Of a stretch of 33,213 bases of DNA, positions 25,736-33,213 are shown in pieces. Origin of the DNA: Alphaproteobacteria bacterium (lineage in GTDB: Bacteria > Pseudomonadota > Alphaproteobacteria > Rs-D84); NCBI GenBank assembly GCA_017616975.1, contig JAFZXC010000015.1, positions 1 to 33,213 on the forward strand, written 5' to 3'. Positions within the stretch are counted from its first letter, which is position 1; every line of letters starts with the position of its first letter. A model generated the notes under the pieces. It did not search any database. It saw nothing but the letters and a program-made list of their open reading frames with translations, and was not told the DNA's origin. Made by a program: the position numbers and the translations under genes.

Positions 25736-26284
25736 TTACGGCATACGTACCGAGCCCGTTCGACGCACCGTAGACGAACGCCCGGTTTTTGATGATATAA
25801 CCTCATTACGACATTCCCATTCGTCGCCGATTAAAATCGCCGTCATTCCATCAGCACACGTCGGTTTTTCCAAGCGCCACGTGAAACAGCCACCCTTTTT
25901 AATCGACTTATATGTCGCAGAATCGATGCCTTCACGAGTATATGCGCCGTATTTAGCGTTCCAAACACCCGGTTTTTCGCCCGCACACCATTTACGATCG
26001 CCAAAACATGTTATTGTGTTTTTTGGCGTTGAAAAATCTTCCAATCTTACGGGTTCGTCTGTTGCGACATAGCCACTGTTTGCCGTATTACCATCGCCCA
26101 TTTTTTCGCCGGTTTCTAAATCACGGCACCACAATTTTCTACATTCCATGGCATTGACGCCGTCAATTTTGCTGTGAGATGCCAAAACATATCCGTCGCC
26201 GCACACAAAATCAACCGCCGAAAAAGCCGGTCCACAAAGCATTGCGCCCACACATAAAAACAACGAAAGAATTGTTTTTGTCAT
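25736..26284 (-). CDS. Small secreted cysteine-rich protein
   Basis: 182 residues with a signal peptide (MTKTILSLFLCVGAMLCGPAFSA) probably cleaved before VDFVCG. Eight cysteines remain in the mature part, spaced through FVCGDGYVL, MECRKLWCRDLE, TCFGDRKWC, GGCFTWRL, PTCADGM and EWECRNE, suggesting four disulfides in a periplasmic or surface protein. The C-terminus is basic. AAGAGAGAAAATC precedes ATG 26284. It lies 57 bases after bamE and likely shares its transcript. Not a recognised family; the cysteine style recalls the large protein at 261-2381. Confidence 0.78.
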   Translation of the reverse strand: MTKTILSLFLCVGAMLCGPAFSAVDFVCGDGYVLASHSKIDGVNAMECRKLWCRDLETGEKMGDGNTANSGYVATDEPVRLEDFSTPKNTITCFGDRKWCAGEKPGVWNAKYGAYTREGIDSATYKSIKKGGCFTWRLEKPTCADGMTAILIGDEWECRNEVISSKTGRSSTVRRTGSVRMP

Positions 26285-26341
26285 GATTTTCTCTCTTGGT
26301 TTATATTTTACACATTTTTGATGACAAATCCAAATGTTTTC

Positions 26342-26776
26342 TTACTGTCCCAATCCAGCCGGCGTAAAACGACCAATATTATTAAACAATTCTTGCACGG
26401 CATTAAGTTCTATTGCCGCCGGAATTTCGGTTTCGCCATCTGCAATTTTTACATCTGGCAAATCGTCATCGTGCAAAATTTTAATTTGTTTCACAGAATT
26501 GCCGTTAACCCACGCCAACAATACAGTTTTGTTTGAAAAAGTATGTCTTAATGGTCCACGATAATTTTCATCTTCGCCATAATAAATCCAAACCTGGTCC
26601 CCATAAAGAGTCTTGGTTTGGGGGGCGCCAACCATGTCCAGCAATTGTGCCGTTGTTTTTATATTTGCGGCATCTTGTTCTATATTTTCTGGGAACACAT
26701 ATCCACGATGTTTTGTTTGGAATGTACACCCAGACAAAACCGCCACCAGAACAATCAAAATTATTCGTATTTTCAT
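26342..26776 (-). CDS. bamE: BamE (SmpA/OmlA) outer-membrane assembly lipoprotein
   Basis: 144 residues. A lipoprotein subunit of the BAM complex that inserts beta-barrel proteins. The signal peptide ends in the lipobox LSGC with C17 as the lipidated residue. The BamE fold follows, marked by ENIEQDAANIKTTAQLLDMVGAPQTKTLYGDQVWIYYG. A tail of about 55 residues (QIKILHDDDLPD ... AVQELFNNIGRF) exceeds the minimal E. coli length (113). ATG 26776 comes three bases after the PFOR stop, with its ribosome binding site overlapping that stop (AAGGCTAGGAA), so it is coupled to PFOR. Confidence 0.88.
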   Translation of the reverse strand: MKIRIILIVLVAVLSGCTFQTKHRGYVFPENIEQDAANIKTTAQLLDMVGAPQTKTLYGDQVWIYYGEDENYRGPLRHTFSNKTVLLAWVNGNSVKQIKILHDDDLPDVKIADGETEIPAAIELNAVQELFNNIGRFTPAGLGQ

Positions 26777-26779
26777 TTC

Positions 26780-29700
26780 CTAGCCTTCCCCATTTTCTTT
26801 ATTTTTTTGCACCATAAAATTCGAAATGTATTTTTTCAATTCATCTTTGTATCGATTGTTAACCTTGGCAGATTCAACCAATTTATCAAAATTCGGGTTC
26901 ACTGCACGTGCCGCCGCAAATCGACTTTCGGTTTTGATAAAGTCTTCCAACGGTTCTGGATTATCAACCGACGAATCCATCGTTAATGGCGAATGTCCGT
27001 CTGCGGCAAGCCGTGGGTCAAAACGATACAATGGCCATGCCCCTGTATTCACCAACATTTGCTGGTGTTCAACACCGTTTTGCAGTGCGAACCCATGTGC
27101 GATACATGGTGCATATGCCAAAATGATTGAAGGTCCATTGAAAGATTCTGCTTCAACAAACGCACGTACCGCTTGGGCTTGGTTAGCCCCCATGGATATT
27201 TGCGCAACATATGCGCCCGACATCATCGCAATCAATCCCAAATCTTTTTTGGCATGGCTTTTTCCACCGATTGCAAATTTCATTGACGCCCCAAACGGTG
27301 TTGATTTTGATTGCTGGCCCCCGGTGTTCGAATAACCTTCGGTATCAAGAACCAAAATGTTCACATTTTCACCACTGTGCAGAACGTGATCCAAACCGCC
27401 ATACCCAATATCATATGCCCAACCGTCGCCACCAATTATCCATACAGACTTGTCAACAATTGCACCAATCAAACTTTCTGCAACACGAGCCCGCACCTTT
27501 TTGATTTTTGCCAAACGCTTACGCAAATCGTCCATTATCACACGTTGTTTGTTCACATCGGTTTCGGCAAACATTTCTTCGACATTGTCCAACCCCAGTT
27601 CGAACAAAATACCCTTTAATGCGTCACGTTTTTGATTTATCGCCAAACGCATACCCAAACCATATTCAGCATTATCTTCGAACAACGAATTAGACCACGC
27701 CGGTCCACGACCATTTGCATCGGTTGTCCACGGTGTAGTCGGCAAATTTCCGCCATAAATAGACGAACACCCCGTTGCATTTGCGACAACCATACGATCG
27801 CCAAACAAATGCGCCAACATTTTCACATATGGCGTTTCGCCACACCCGGCACAAGCCCCTGGAAATTCGAAATAATGTGGCAATAATTCAACATGCTTTG
27901 GTATATTCAAGTTCAATTTTTCACGTGGAATATCCGGCAATTTAACCGCCGCATCAAACCCAGATTGATTGTCACGCACGTCATTTATCGGCTTTAACGC
28001 CAGCGCATGCACCGGACAATTTTTTACACATACATTACACCCCGTACAATCAGCCGGCGAAATGTTCAACGTGTAATACATATCCGGCCCCAGTTCCTGG
28101 GTCTTCATGGGAACAACGATTATTCCTGATGCACGGGCCTGGTCAACTTGGTCTTGGGTTAATGCCTTGATACGAATTGCCGCATGCGGACACAACATAG
28201 AACATTTTCCGCACTGGATACATTTTTCTAAATCGACGGTTGCAACATTTTGTGCCATAGCACGTTTTTCATACTTTGCGGTTCCAACCGGATATTGCCC
28301 CGCCCCAAATTCAGAATCAACACGGAAACGTGAAACCGGAATTTTATCACCACGCCCCGCCGCCAATTCACCCAATGTACCGGCGATTTCAGCCGGAGCA
28401 TCATTCGACATTGCCGGCGTCCAATCCGGCGCAAAATTTGATACCGATGATGGCAAATCATATTTCACCAGATATTTCGAAGCATTGTCCACCGCCGCCC
28501 AATTTGCTGCAACGACGTCCATACCCTTCTTTTTATATGTTTTTTCGATTGCTGCCTTGGCAGACTTTGCCGCAATTTTTGGGTCAATAACATGTGTTAA
28601 TTCAAAGAAATTCAACATGATAAACGTATTAATACGATTCCCCAGACCCAATTCCGCCGCACCACGATTTGCATCCAAGAAATATACATTTGCACGGCTG
28701 CGAATTAATTGTTCCTGGGCTTCCCGTGGTAAATTTGCAAACGCAACATCCGCAGCCAGCGAAGTGTTTATCATAACCGTTCCGCCCGCACGCAGACCCG
28801 AAAACACATCAAAGCGTTGTGCAATCATGAAATTTGATATGCTGATAAAATCGGCAACTTCGACTAAATACTGGCTGCGCACAGGTTTATCAGCAAATCG
28901 CACATGCGATTGTGTCACCCCGCCAGACTTTTTAGAATCATACACCGCATATGATTGCGGATACAGATTTGAATTTTCCCCGACAATTTTGACGATATTT
29001 TTTACCGCTCCAACCGTACCGTCCGAACCAATACCATATAATACCGCCGTTTTCACATCGTCATGTTCAACTGTGAATGCCGCATCGGTTGCAAGTGATG
29101 TTTTTGACAAATCGTCTTCGATTCCAACTGTAAAGTTATGATGCAATGTTCCACGCATCATATTTTCATACACCGCCTTGACATCACGTGGTTTAAATTC
29201 TTTGGAACCCAAACCATACCGACCACCGAACACATTTGCACGATCACCGATGATTGTTTTTATGTTGGTATACAGCGGTTCACCCAATGCGCCGGGTTCT
29301 TTTGTTCGATCCAAAACCGCAATGTTTTTAACCGTCTTTGGCAATACAGACAAAAATGCATCGGTTGGAAAAGGCTGGAACAAATGAACACAAATCAACC
29401 CCAATCCCGCCGGCAACACATCCAGTGTTTCTGCGATTGTTTCGCATGCCGACCCCATACAAACAATTACATGTTTAGCCTTGGCATCACCAACATATTC
29501 CACAACACCGTATTTACGTCCGGTAAGATTTGCAAATTCATCCATACACTTTTGCACAATATCCGGAACCGCATTATAAAGTGGATTTGCCGCCTCACGC
29601 GATTGAAAGAACACGTCTGGATTTTGCGCAGTTCCGCGAATTTTTGGGTTGTCCGGCGTCATACCACGATTGCGATTTTCCAGCACCAAATCATCTGGCA

Positions 29701-30277
29701 ACAATTTGCGCAAAACATCATCTTCAATACGTTCCAATCGTGATTCTTCGTGGCTTGTGCGGAAACCATCAAAGAAATGAACGAACGGCACACGTGAACG
29801 CAACGTTGCAGCATGTGCAATTGCCGCCATATCATGTGCCGATTGAACATTATGAGACGACAACATTGCAAAACCAGTTCCACGCACAGACATGACATCA
29901 CTGTGATCGCCAAAGATTGACAACGCATGCGTTGCGATTGCACGTGCCGCAACATGCATAACAAACGGCGTCTGTTCCCCAGCAATTTTATACATGTTTG
30001 GAATCATAAGTAATAATCCCTGGGACGCAGTAAATGTCGTAGCCAACGCCCCCATCTGTAATGCGCCATGCATTGCGCCGGCGGCGCCGCCCTCAGATTG
30101 CATTTCAATTATCTGCGGAATTGCACCCCATATATTTTTTTTATGCTGGAACGCCCATTCGTCCGCCAATTCACCCATAGTCGAACTGGGGGTGATTGGA
30201 TAAATTGCCGCAAAGTCCACACAACGATACGCAACATCAGCCGCCGCCCAATTTCCATCAACAATCAAATTTGCCAT
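26780..30277 (-). CDS. nifJ: Pyruvate:ferredoxin (flavodoxin) oxidoreductase
   Basis: 1165 residues in one chain, the usual single-subunit form. It oxidises pyruvate to acetyl-CoA and CO2 and reduces ferredoxin in anaerobic metabolism. The N-terminal pyrimidine-binding domain (YPITPSSTMGELADEW, EGGAAGAMHGAL, FTASQGLLLMIPNMYK) leads to a transketolase-like domain and the gamma domain. Two [4Fe-4S] clusters follow: CIQCGKCSMLCPHA (about 681) and CTGCNVCVKNCPVHAL (about 743). The TPP domain closes with CAGCGETPYVKML, GCSSIYGG and GDGWAYDIGYGGLDH. CAAAGGAACGG precedes ATG 30277. First gene of an operon with bamE and a secreted protein; no other enzymes of pyruvate metabolism are in view. Confidence 0.97.
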   Translation of the reverse strand: MANLIVDGNWAAADVAYRCVDFAAIYPITPSSTMGELADEWAFQHKKNIWGAIPQIIEMQSEGGAAGAMHGALQMGALATTFTASQGLLLMIPNMYKIAGEQTPFVMHVAARAIATHALSIFGDHSDVMSVRGTGFAMLSSHNVQSAHDMAAIAHAATLRSRVPFVHFFDGFRTSHEESRLERIEDDVLRKLLPDDLVLENRNRGMTPDNPKIRGTAQNPDVFFQSREAANPLYNAVPDIVQKCMDEFANLTGRKYGVVEYVGDAKAKHVIVCMGSACETIAETLDVLPAGLGLICVHLFQPFPTDAFLSVLPKTVKNIAVLDRTKEPGALGEPLYTNIKTIIGDRANVFGGRYGLGSKEFKPRDVKAVYENMMRGTLHHNFTVGIEDDLSKTSLATDAAFTVEHDDVKTAVLYGIGSDGTVGAVKNIVKIVGENSNLYPQSYAVYDSKKSGGVTQSHVRFADKPVRSQYLVEVADFISISNFMIAQRFDVFSGLRAGGTVMINTSLAADVAFANLPREAQEQLIRSRANVYFLDANRGAAELGLGNRINTFIMLNFFELTHVIDPKIAAKSAKAAIEKTYKKKGMDVVAANWAAVDNASKYLVKYDLPSSVSNFAPDWTPAMSNDAPAEIAGTLGELAAGRGDKIPVSRFRVDSEFGAGQYPVGTAKYEKRAMAQNVATVDLEKCIQCGKCSMLCPHAAIRIKALTQDQVDQARASGIIVVPMKTQELGPDMYYTLNISPADCTGCNVCVKNCPVHALALKPINDVRDNQSGFDAAVKLPDIPREKLNLNIPKHVELLPHYFEFPGACAGCGETPYVKMLAHLFGDRMVVANATGCSSIYGGNLPTTPWTTDANGRGPAWSNSLFEDNAEYGLGMRLAINQKRDALKGILFELGLDNVEEMFAETDVNKQRVIMDDLRKRLAKIKKVRARVAESLIGAIVDKSVWIIGGDGWAYDIGYGGLDHVLHSGENVNILVLDTEGYSNTGGQQSKSTPFGASMKFAIGGKSHAKKDLGLIAMMSGAYVAQISMGANQAQAVRAFVEAESFNGPSIILAYAPCIAHGFALQNGVEHQQMLVNTGAWPLYRFDPRLAADGHSPLTMDSSVDNPEPLEDFIKTESRFAAARAVNPNFDKLVESAKVNNRYKDELKKYISNFMVQKNKENGEG

Positions 30278-30317
30278 TGTTTTCCGTTCCTTTGACCCAA
30301 AAATTTATGACACGAAA

Positions 30318-30346
30318 ATCATAGCCAAACGTCAACAAAAACGCAA
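30318..30346 (-). promoter_or_regulatory. nifJ operon promoter
   Basis: Minus strand: TTGCGT (30346-30341), a 17-bp spacer, TATGAT (30323-30318). It ends about 40 bases before ATG 30277, with the ribosome binding site between. Confidence 0.62.
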
Positions 30347-30391
30347 GACATAATCTTAACAAAAAAGGCGCAAAATATACCCATATAACAT

Positions 30392-30440
30392 TTGATTCAG
30401 GTGTCAAAAAATGATACAATAAATACAATAAATACAATAA
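30392..30440 (+). promoter_or_regulatory. Promoter with three tandem -10-like units
   Basis: TTGATT (30392-30397), a 17-bp spacer, then TACAAT (30415-30420). The 9-bp unit ATACAATAA repeats three times (30414-30440), so two further TACAAT boxes follow at 9-bp steps. The next gene starts at 30459. Confidence 0.5.
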
Positions 30441-30458
30441 ATTAAGAGAGTTTTTACG

Positions 30459-33213
30459 ATGGCAGAAACAAAAAACGATAATCCAGAATTACGCCAAATC
30501 ATGAAAGATGTCATAAATGCGGTTTCATCGGCAGCCCAAACGATAGATGATTATCCACAGTTACGCCAAGTTATAAAAGATATTGTGTCCGCATCTTCAG
30601 AAGAAGAAAGGCAAACATTAAGCGATAATATTACTAAAAATCGACAAGACGTCATAACAGCAATTATTTCCAAAGAGCGTATGGAGGCAAAAAAACTATC
30701 GGCAATCTCTTCCATAGAACAAATTGCTGCGATGTCCGATGAAGAATACAACAATTTTATGGTGAAACGTGTCTATATGCCACTGCTCAAAGAGGAACTG
30801 CAACGGCGCCAAAAGAAAAATGCCATTTCTGTCTGGTGTACAAACCCGCTGTCCGAACTTGGCGTATCTCAGCAACAAGCTCTTGACCAAATCATGACCC
30901 AAAAATATCAGGTTGCCACTGGTAAAGAATCGTATAAATATGCAAACCTGAACAACTTTCCAAACGACATAGCGTCGAACTTTGGTGATACAATAGACGA
31001 TCGACTGTTTATCATAACGAACGAACAAACTGGTGTCGTTGATGCTCCATCGGGCAATAATTTTGATTTACGCAAGGCTGTCATTATCGGCGATTACAAT
31101 TGTCGCACATACAAACCTGCAACTGACCACGATGATATTTCCCGTGCTATTCCATTGGCTGTCACGGGGGTGTTTGATTGTTCAAATTGGGACGCAGATT
31201 TGTTTCTCAAAATTGAAAAGTTTCCACACACTAAAACCATTGACTGTTCAAATACAATCGAGTTTTATGAAGATTTTGCTGCACAGATTGATAAATTGCC
31301 CGAAGAACTGGAAACACTTGTTGTTCAATCCTCATTTTTCTCTCCCAATGATATTCGGGACATCGTAAAAGAAGGCGATGAAAACACAATGGGCAACAAT
31401 TTGGGCGATGTGATGGCGTTTTTCAAGCGGTATCCTAATGTAAAAGTAATCACAACTAAAACCAACCGCAAGGGCAAAGGGACATCCGATTTAAAAACCC
31501 TTATTGAAAAAGAACTTGAAGATTTTCAATCTCGTAAAGACAAAGTTGAACAAGAAAAGCCGCAGCCAAAACCGAAAAAACCGGTCCCAGCCGTTGTCGA
31601 CACAGACAAGTCAACCCCCCAAGAACCAGAATTTAAAAGTTTGCAAGACATTCTGTCTGCTTTGCACAAAGACAACCCAGCACTTGATTTGTCATTGTTA
31701 ACCGATGACGAAATTCAAACAATCATCACTAATAACCTGAAAGATAAATTTATCAAAAAAGATGCAAACGGTCGTGTTGTCGGCATAAGGAAAGATCGTA
31801 TTACACCATTTGAAAACCAGATTATCCGTGCCGTCACAGACAAAACCAATGATGGTGGCGATCAACAAATAACACAAAACCCAGATAATACCAAGGGCGA
31901 CAATTCTGCAACAGCCACCGATGCATCTGCACCAAAACAGCGAACCGTGTGGTTAACCAAATCTGTTATCGACAAATTGCAAGAATACCATGGATTGCCA
32001 TTAAAAAAACGTATAAAAAGTTTGAACGAATTACAAAATCCAGAAACAAAATACGAAATCCAAAATGTTGACGGCATCACAGACGGCAAAGCGATTGAAT
32101 TAACCCCCCAAGCATACTTTCGTGGTGGTATCCGTCTTTATGTCGCATCATTTGATCCAAAACACATAATTGTTTTACGTTTTGGCAGTAAAAACTCTCA
32201 AGATTCAGATTTGAATTTCGTCAAAGAATCTGCGTCGTTATTTACCACAATAAATAATGAACTGAAAGACGAACTGAAAAAATACAAACAAACACCATCA
32301 CAAATTACACTGTATGGTGAAACGTTGTATAATTATGACAGCGACCTGGTACGCAGCCAATTAAAATTACCTACAAAAAATTCGGCAAACACACAAAACG
32401 AAGACGAAATAGAAACACAAGACACAGAAACGAATACCAACGAAACGTCTATCATATTGCCAGATAAAAACACCGTTGATTCCATTGATGCCACCCCGTC
32501 CAGCGACAAATTTATTACCCCATCGTATTCTGGACAAAGCGACGAAAAAACAGACACAAAAACACAATCCCAACCTAGCACGGAACAACCGGGCACGCCA
32601 CAAAAACGCAAATATGTGAAACGCCAAGATGTTAAATACACATTAAGACAATTGGTTGATTTGATGTATGCTGCGTCACCTATATCACTTTCGGGGCCAG
32701 ACTTTAAGAAATCTGTTGAATTTGCGCTTGTTCAATTTGGCGAAAGCGGTGAATATGTTATTCCTGTGATGGTTAAAAGTTCTTTACTTTACACGGTTCC
32801 AGATATGCCAAGATTGACCGCATTAGTAATACATCAGGCACAACATTGGAGAACCCCAGATGATGCAGCAAAATTATATTATGAAACACATCCAAAACCG
32901 AATAATGTCATTGCTGTTGCCGAATTAAGTACGGCAATCAAACGCAGATGCCAAGAAATTATCAATGACAAAAATCTTGAAGATGTAAGCATTGCGTATT
33001 TCCGTATTTATAATGATACATTCTTTTTGAAAACAGATGAATTGGATGATTTTGTTACAAACATTGTCCAATGGACGCCTATCACAGAATTAACAACACC
33101 AAAAACATCATTGGTCGAATCTACAGGTTCAGACACATCCCAACAAGAAGAGGAAGAAGAGGCAGAAGAGGAAGAAAAGAAAGAAACAAAAGAGATTCTG
33201 GATGTCCAACCAA
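30459..33213 (+). CDS. Giant hydrophilic multi-domain protein, C-terminus outside the window
   Basis: An open frame of at least 918 codons from ATG 30459 (AAGAGAG before it) with no stop to the window end. No signal peptide or membrane segment. Residues 9-50 hold a duplicated motif (PELRQIMKDV... and PQLRQVIKDI...). The first half includes a leucine-rich-like stretch around 236-290 (VTGVFDCSNWD, KTIDCSN, LPEELETLVVQ) and Lys/Pro-rich linkers. Residues about 494-590 (VWLTKSVIDKLQEY, FRGGIRLYVASFDPKHIIVLRFG) faintly recall a RelE-like small RNase fold. Low-complexity Thr/Gln/Asp linkers follow, then a third domain of about 170 residues from about 716 (KRKYVKRQDVKY). Near residues 893-910 is a Glu/Lys-rich run. 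Function unknown. Confidence 0.85.
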   Translation, partial: MAETKNDNPELRQIMKDVINAVSSAAQTIDDYPQLRQVIKDIVSASSEEERQTLSDNITKNRQDVITAIISKERMEAKKLSAISSIEQIAAMSDEEYNNFMVKRVYMPLLKEELQRRQKKNAISVWCTNPLSELGVSQQQALDQIMTQKYQVATGKESYKYANLNNFPNDIASNFGDTIDDRLFIITNEQTGVVDAPSGNNFDLRKAVIIGDYNCRTYKPATDHDDISRAIPLAVTGVFDCSNWDADLFLKIEKFPHTKTIDCSNTIEFYEDFAAQIDKLPEELETLVVQSSFFSPNDIRDIVKEGDENTMGNNLGDVMAFFKRYPNVKVITTKTNRKGKGTSDLKTLIEKELEDFQSRKDKVEQEKPQPKPKKPVPAVVDTDKSTPQEPEFKSLQDILSALHKDNPALDLSLLTDDEIQTIITNNLKDKFIKKDANGRVVGIRKDRITPFENQIIRAVTDKTNDGGDQQITQNPDNTKGDNSATATDASAPKQRTVWLTKSVIDKLQEYHGLPLKKRIKSLNELQNPETKYEIQNVDGITDGKAIELTPQAYFRGGIRLYVASFDPKHIIVLRFGSKNSQDSDLNFVKESASLFTTINNELKDELKKYKQTPSQITLYGETLYNYDSDLVRSQLKLPTKNSANTQNEDEIETQDTETNTNETSIILPDKNTVDSIDATPSSDKFITPSYSGQSDEKTDTKTQSQPSTEQPGTPQKRKYVKRQDVKYTLRQLVDLMYAASPISLSGPDFKKSVEFALVQFGESGEYVIPVMVKSSLLYTVPDMPRLTALVIHQAQHWRTPDDAAKLYYETHPKPNNVIAVAELSTAIKRRCQEIINDKNLEDVSIAYFRIYNDTFFLKTDELDDFVTNIVQWTPITELTTPKTSLVESTGSDTSQQEEEEEAEEEEKKETKEILDVQP

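Noticed and set aside
28107-29141. 344-residue plus-strand reading frame
   Set aside because: It is antisense within PFOR, whose reading frame and motifs are unambiguous.
30551-31028. Minus-strand open frames in the right-edge region
   Set aside because: They are antisense to the giant plus-strand frame, which is open for more than 2.7 kb and has a ribosome binding site and promoter.

Overview
This window looks like a chromosomal segment of a low-GC, host-associated, probably anaerobic or microaerophilic alphaproteobacterium. It resembles the uncultured gut lineages often binned as RF32-like, but I cannot fix the taxon without a search. The evidence is a circularly permuted two-piece tmRNA (typical of alphaproteobacteria), a CarD/CdnL regulator, Gram-negative envelope genes (BamE, outer-membrane barrels), and the anaerobic markers pyruvate:ferredoxin oxidoreductase and rubrerythrin. 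Most genes are housekeeping; several small membrane or secreted proteins have no family I recognise.

Layout. 1-2640: a large cysteine-rich secreted protein (-) flanked by palindromic TTGTCATTGCGAG repeats. 2714-2790: tRNA-Arg(UCU). 2822-4642: RNase J (-). 4923-5633: unknown two-TM protein (+). 5671-7746: a short alanyl-tRNA synthetase (-). 7867-9350: a membrane protein, HU, and an EF-hand protein with a histone-like tail (+). 9393-12094: trpS, a SIMPL-domain gene and xerC as one operon (-). 12360-13917: three unknown small genes (+). 13959-15850: lepB-rnc-secG operon (-). 15927-17450: comM (+). 17473-21044: two outer-membrane barrels around a class A PBP. 21094-21327: small membrane protein. 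21366-21679: permuted ssrA (-). 21750-23329: obgE plus an unknown gene (+). 23399-24994: rubrerythrin and an APH-fold protein (+). 25046-25615: CarD (-). 25736-30277: PFOR, bamE and a secreted protein (-). 30459 to the end: a very long reading frame (at least 918 codons, running off the window) of unknown function.

How the parts connect. tmRNA, AlaRS, RNase III and RNase J belong to RNA metabolism. The tmRNA acceptor stem carries the G3-U70 pair that AlaRS reads, yet this AlaRS ends right after its editing domain. LepB, SecG, BamE and the barrels belong to protein export and outer-membrane assembly. PFOR and rubrerythrin fit anaerobic pyruvate oxidation and peroxide defence.

Regulatory style. 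Promoters are readable by eye: TTGACA, TTGCAA or TTGCGT, about 17 bp, then TATAAT-like. Several divergent gene pairs have interleaved promoters. comM appears to be leaderless. Gene ends are marked by near-identical CCGCCC-N4-GGGCGG hairpins, mostly between convergent genes.

The items most worth following up are the C-Ala-less AlaRS next to a tmRNA system, an RNase III with Lys in place of a catalytic Asp, a predicted pseudokinase of the APH fold, and the giant unknown ORF at the right edge. All functional calls rest on motif reading without database searches.
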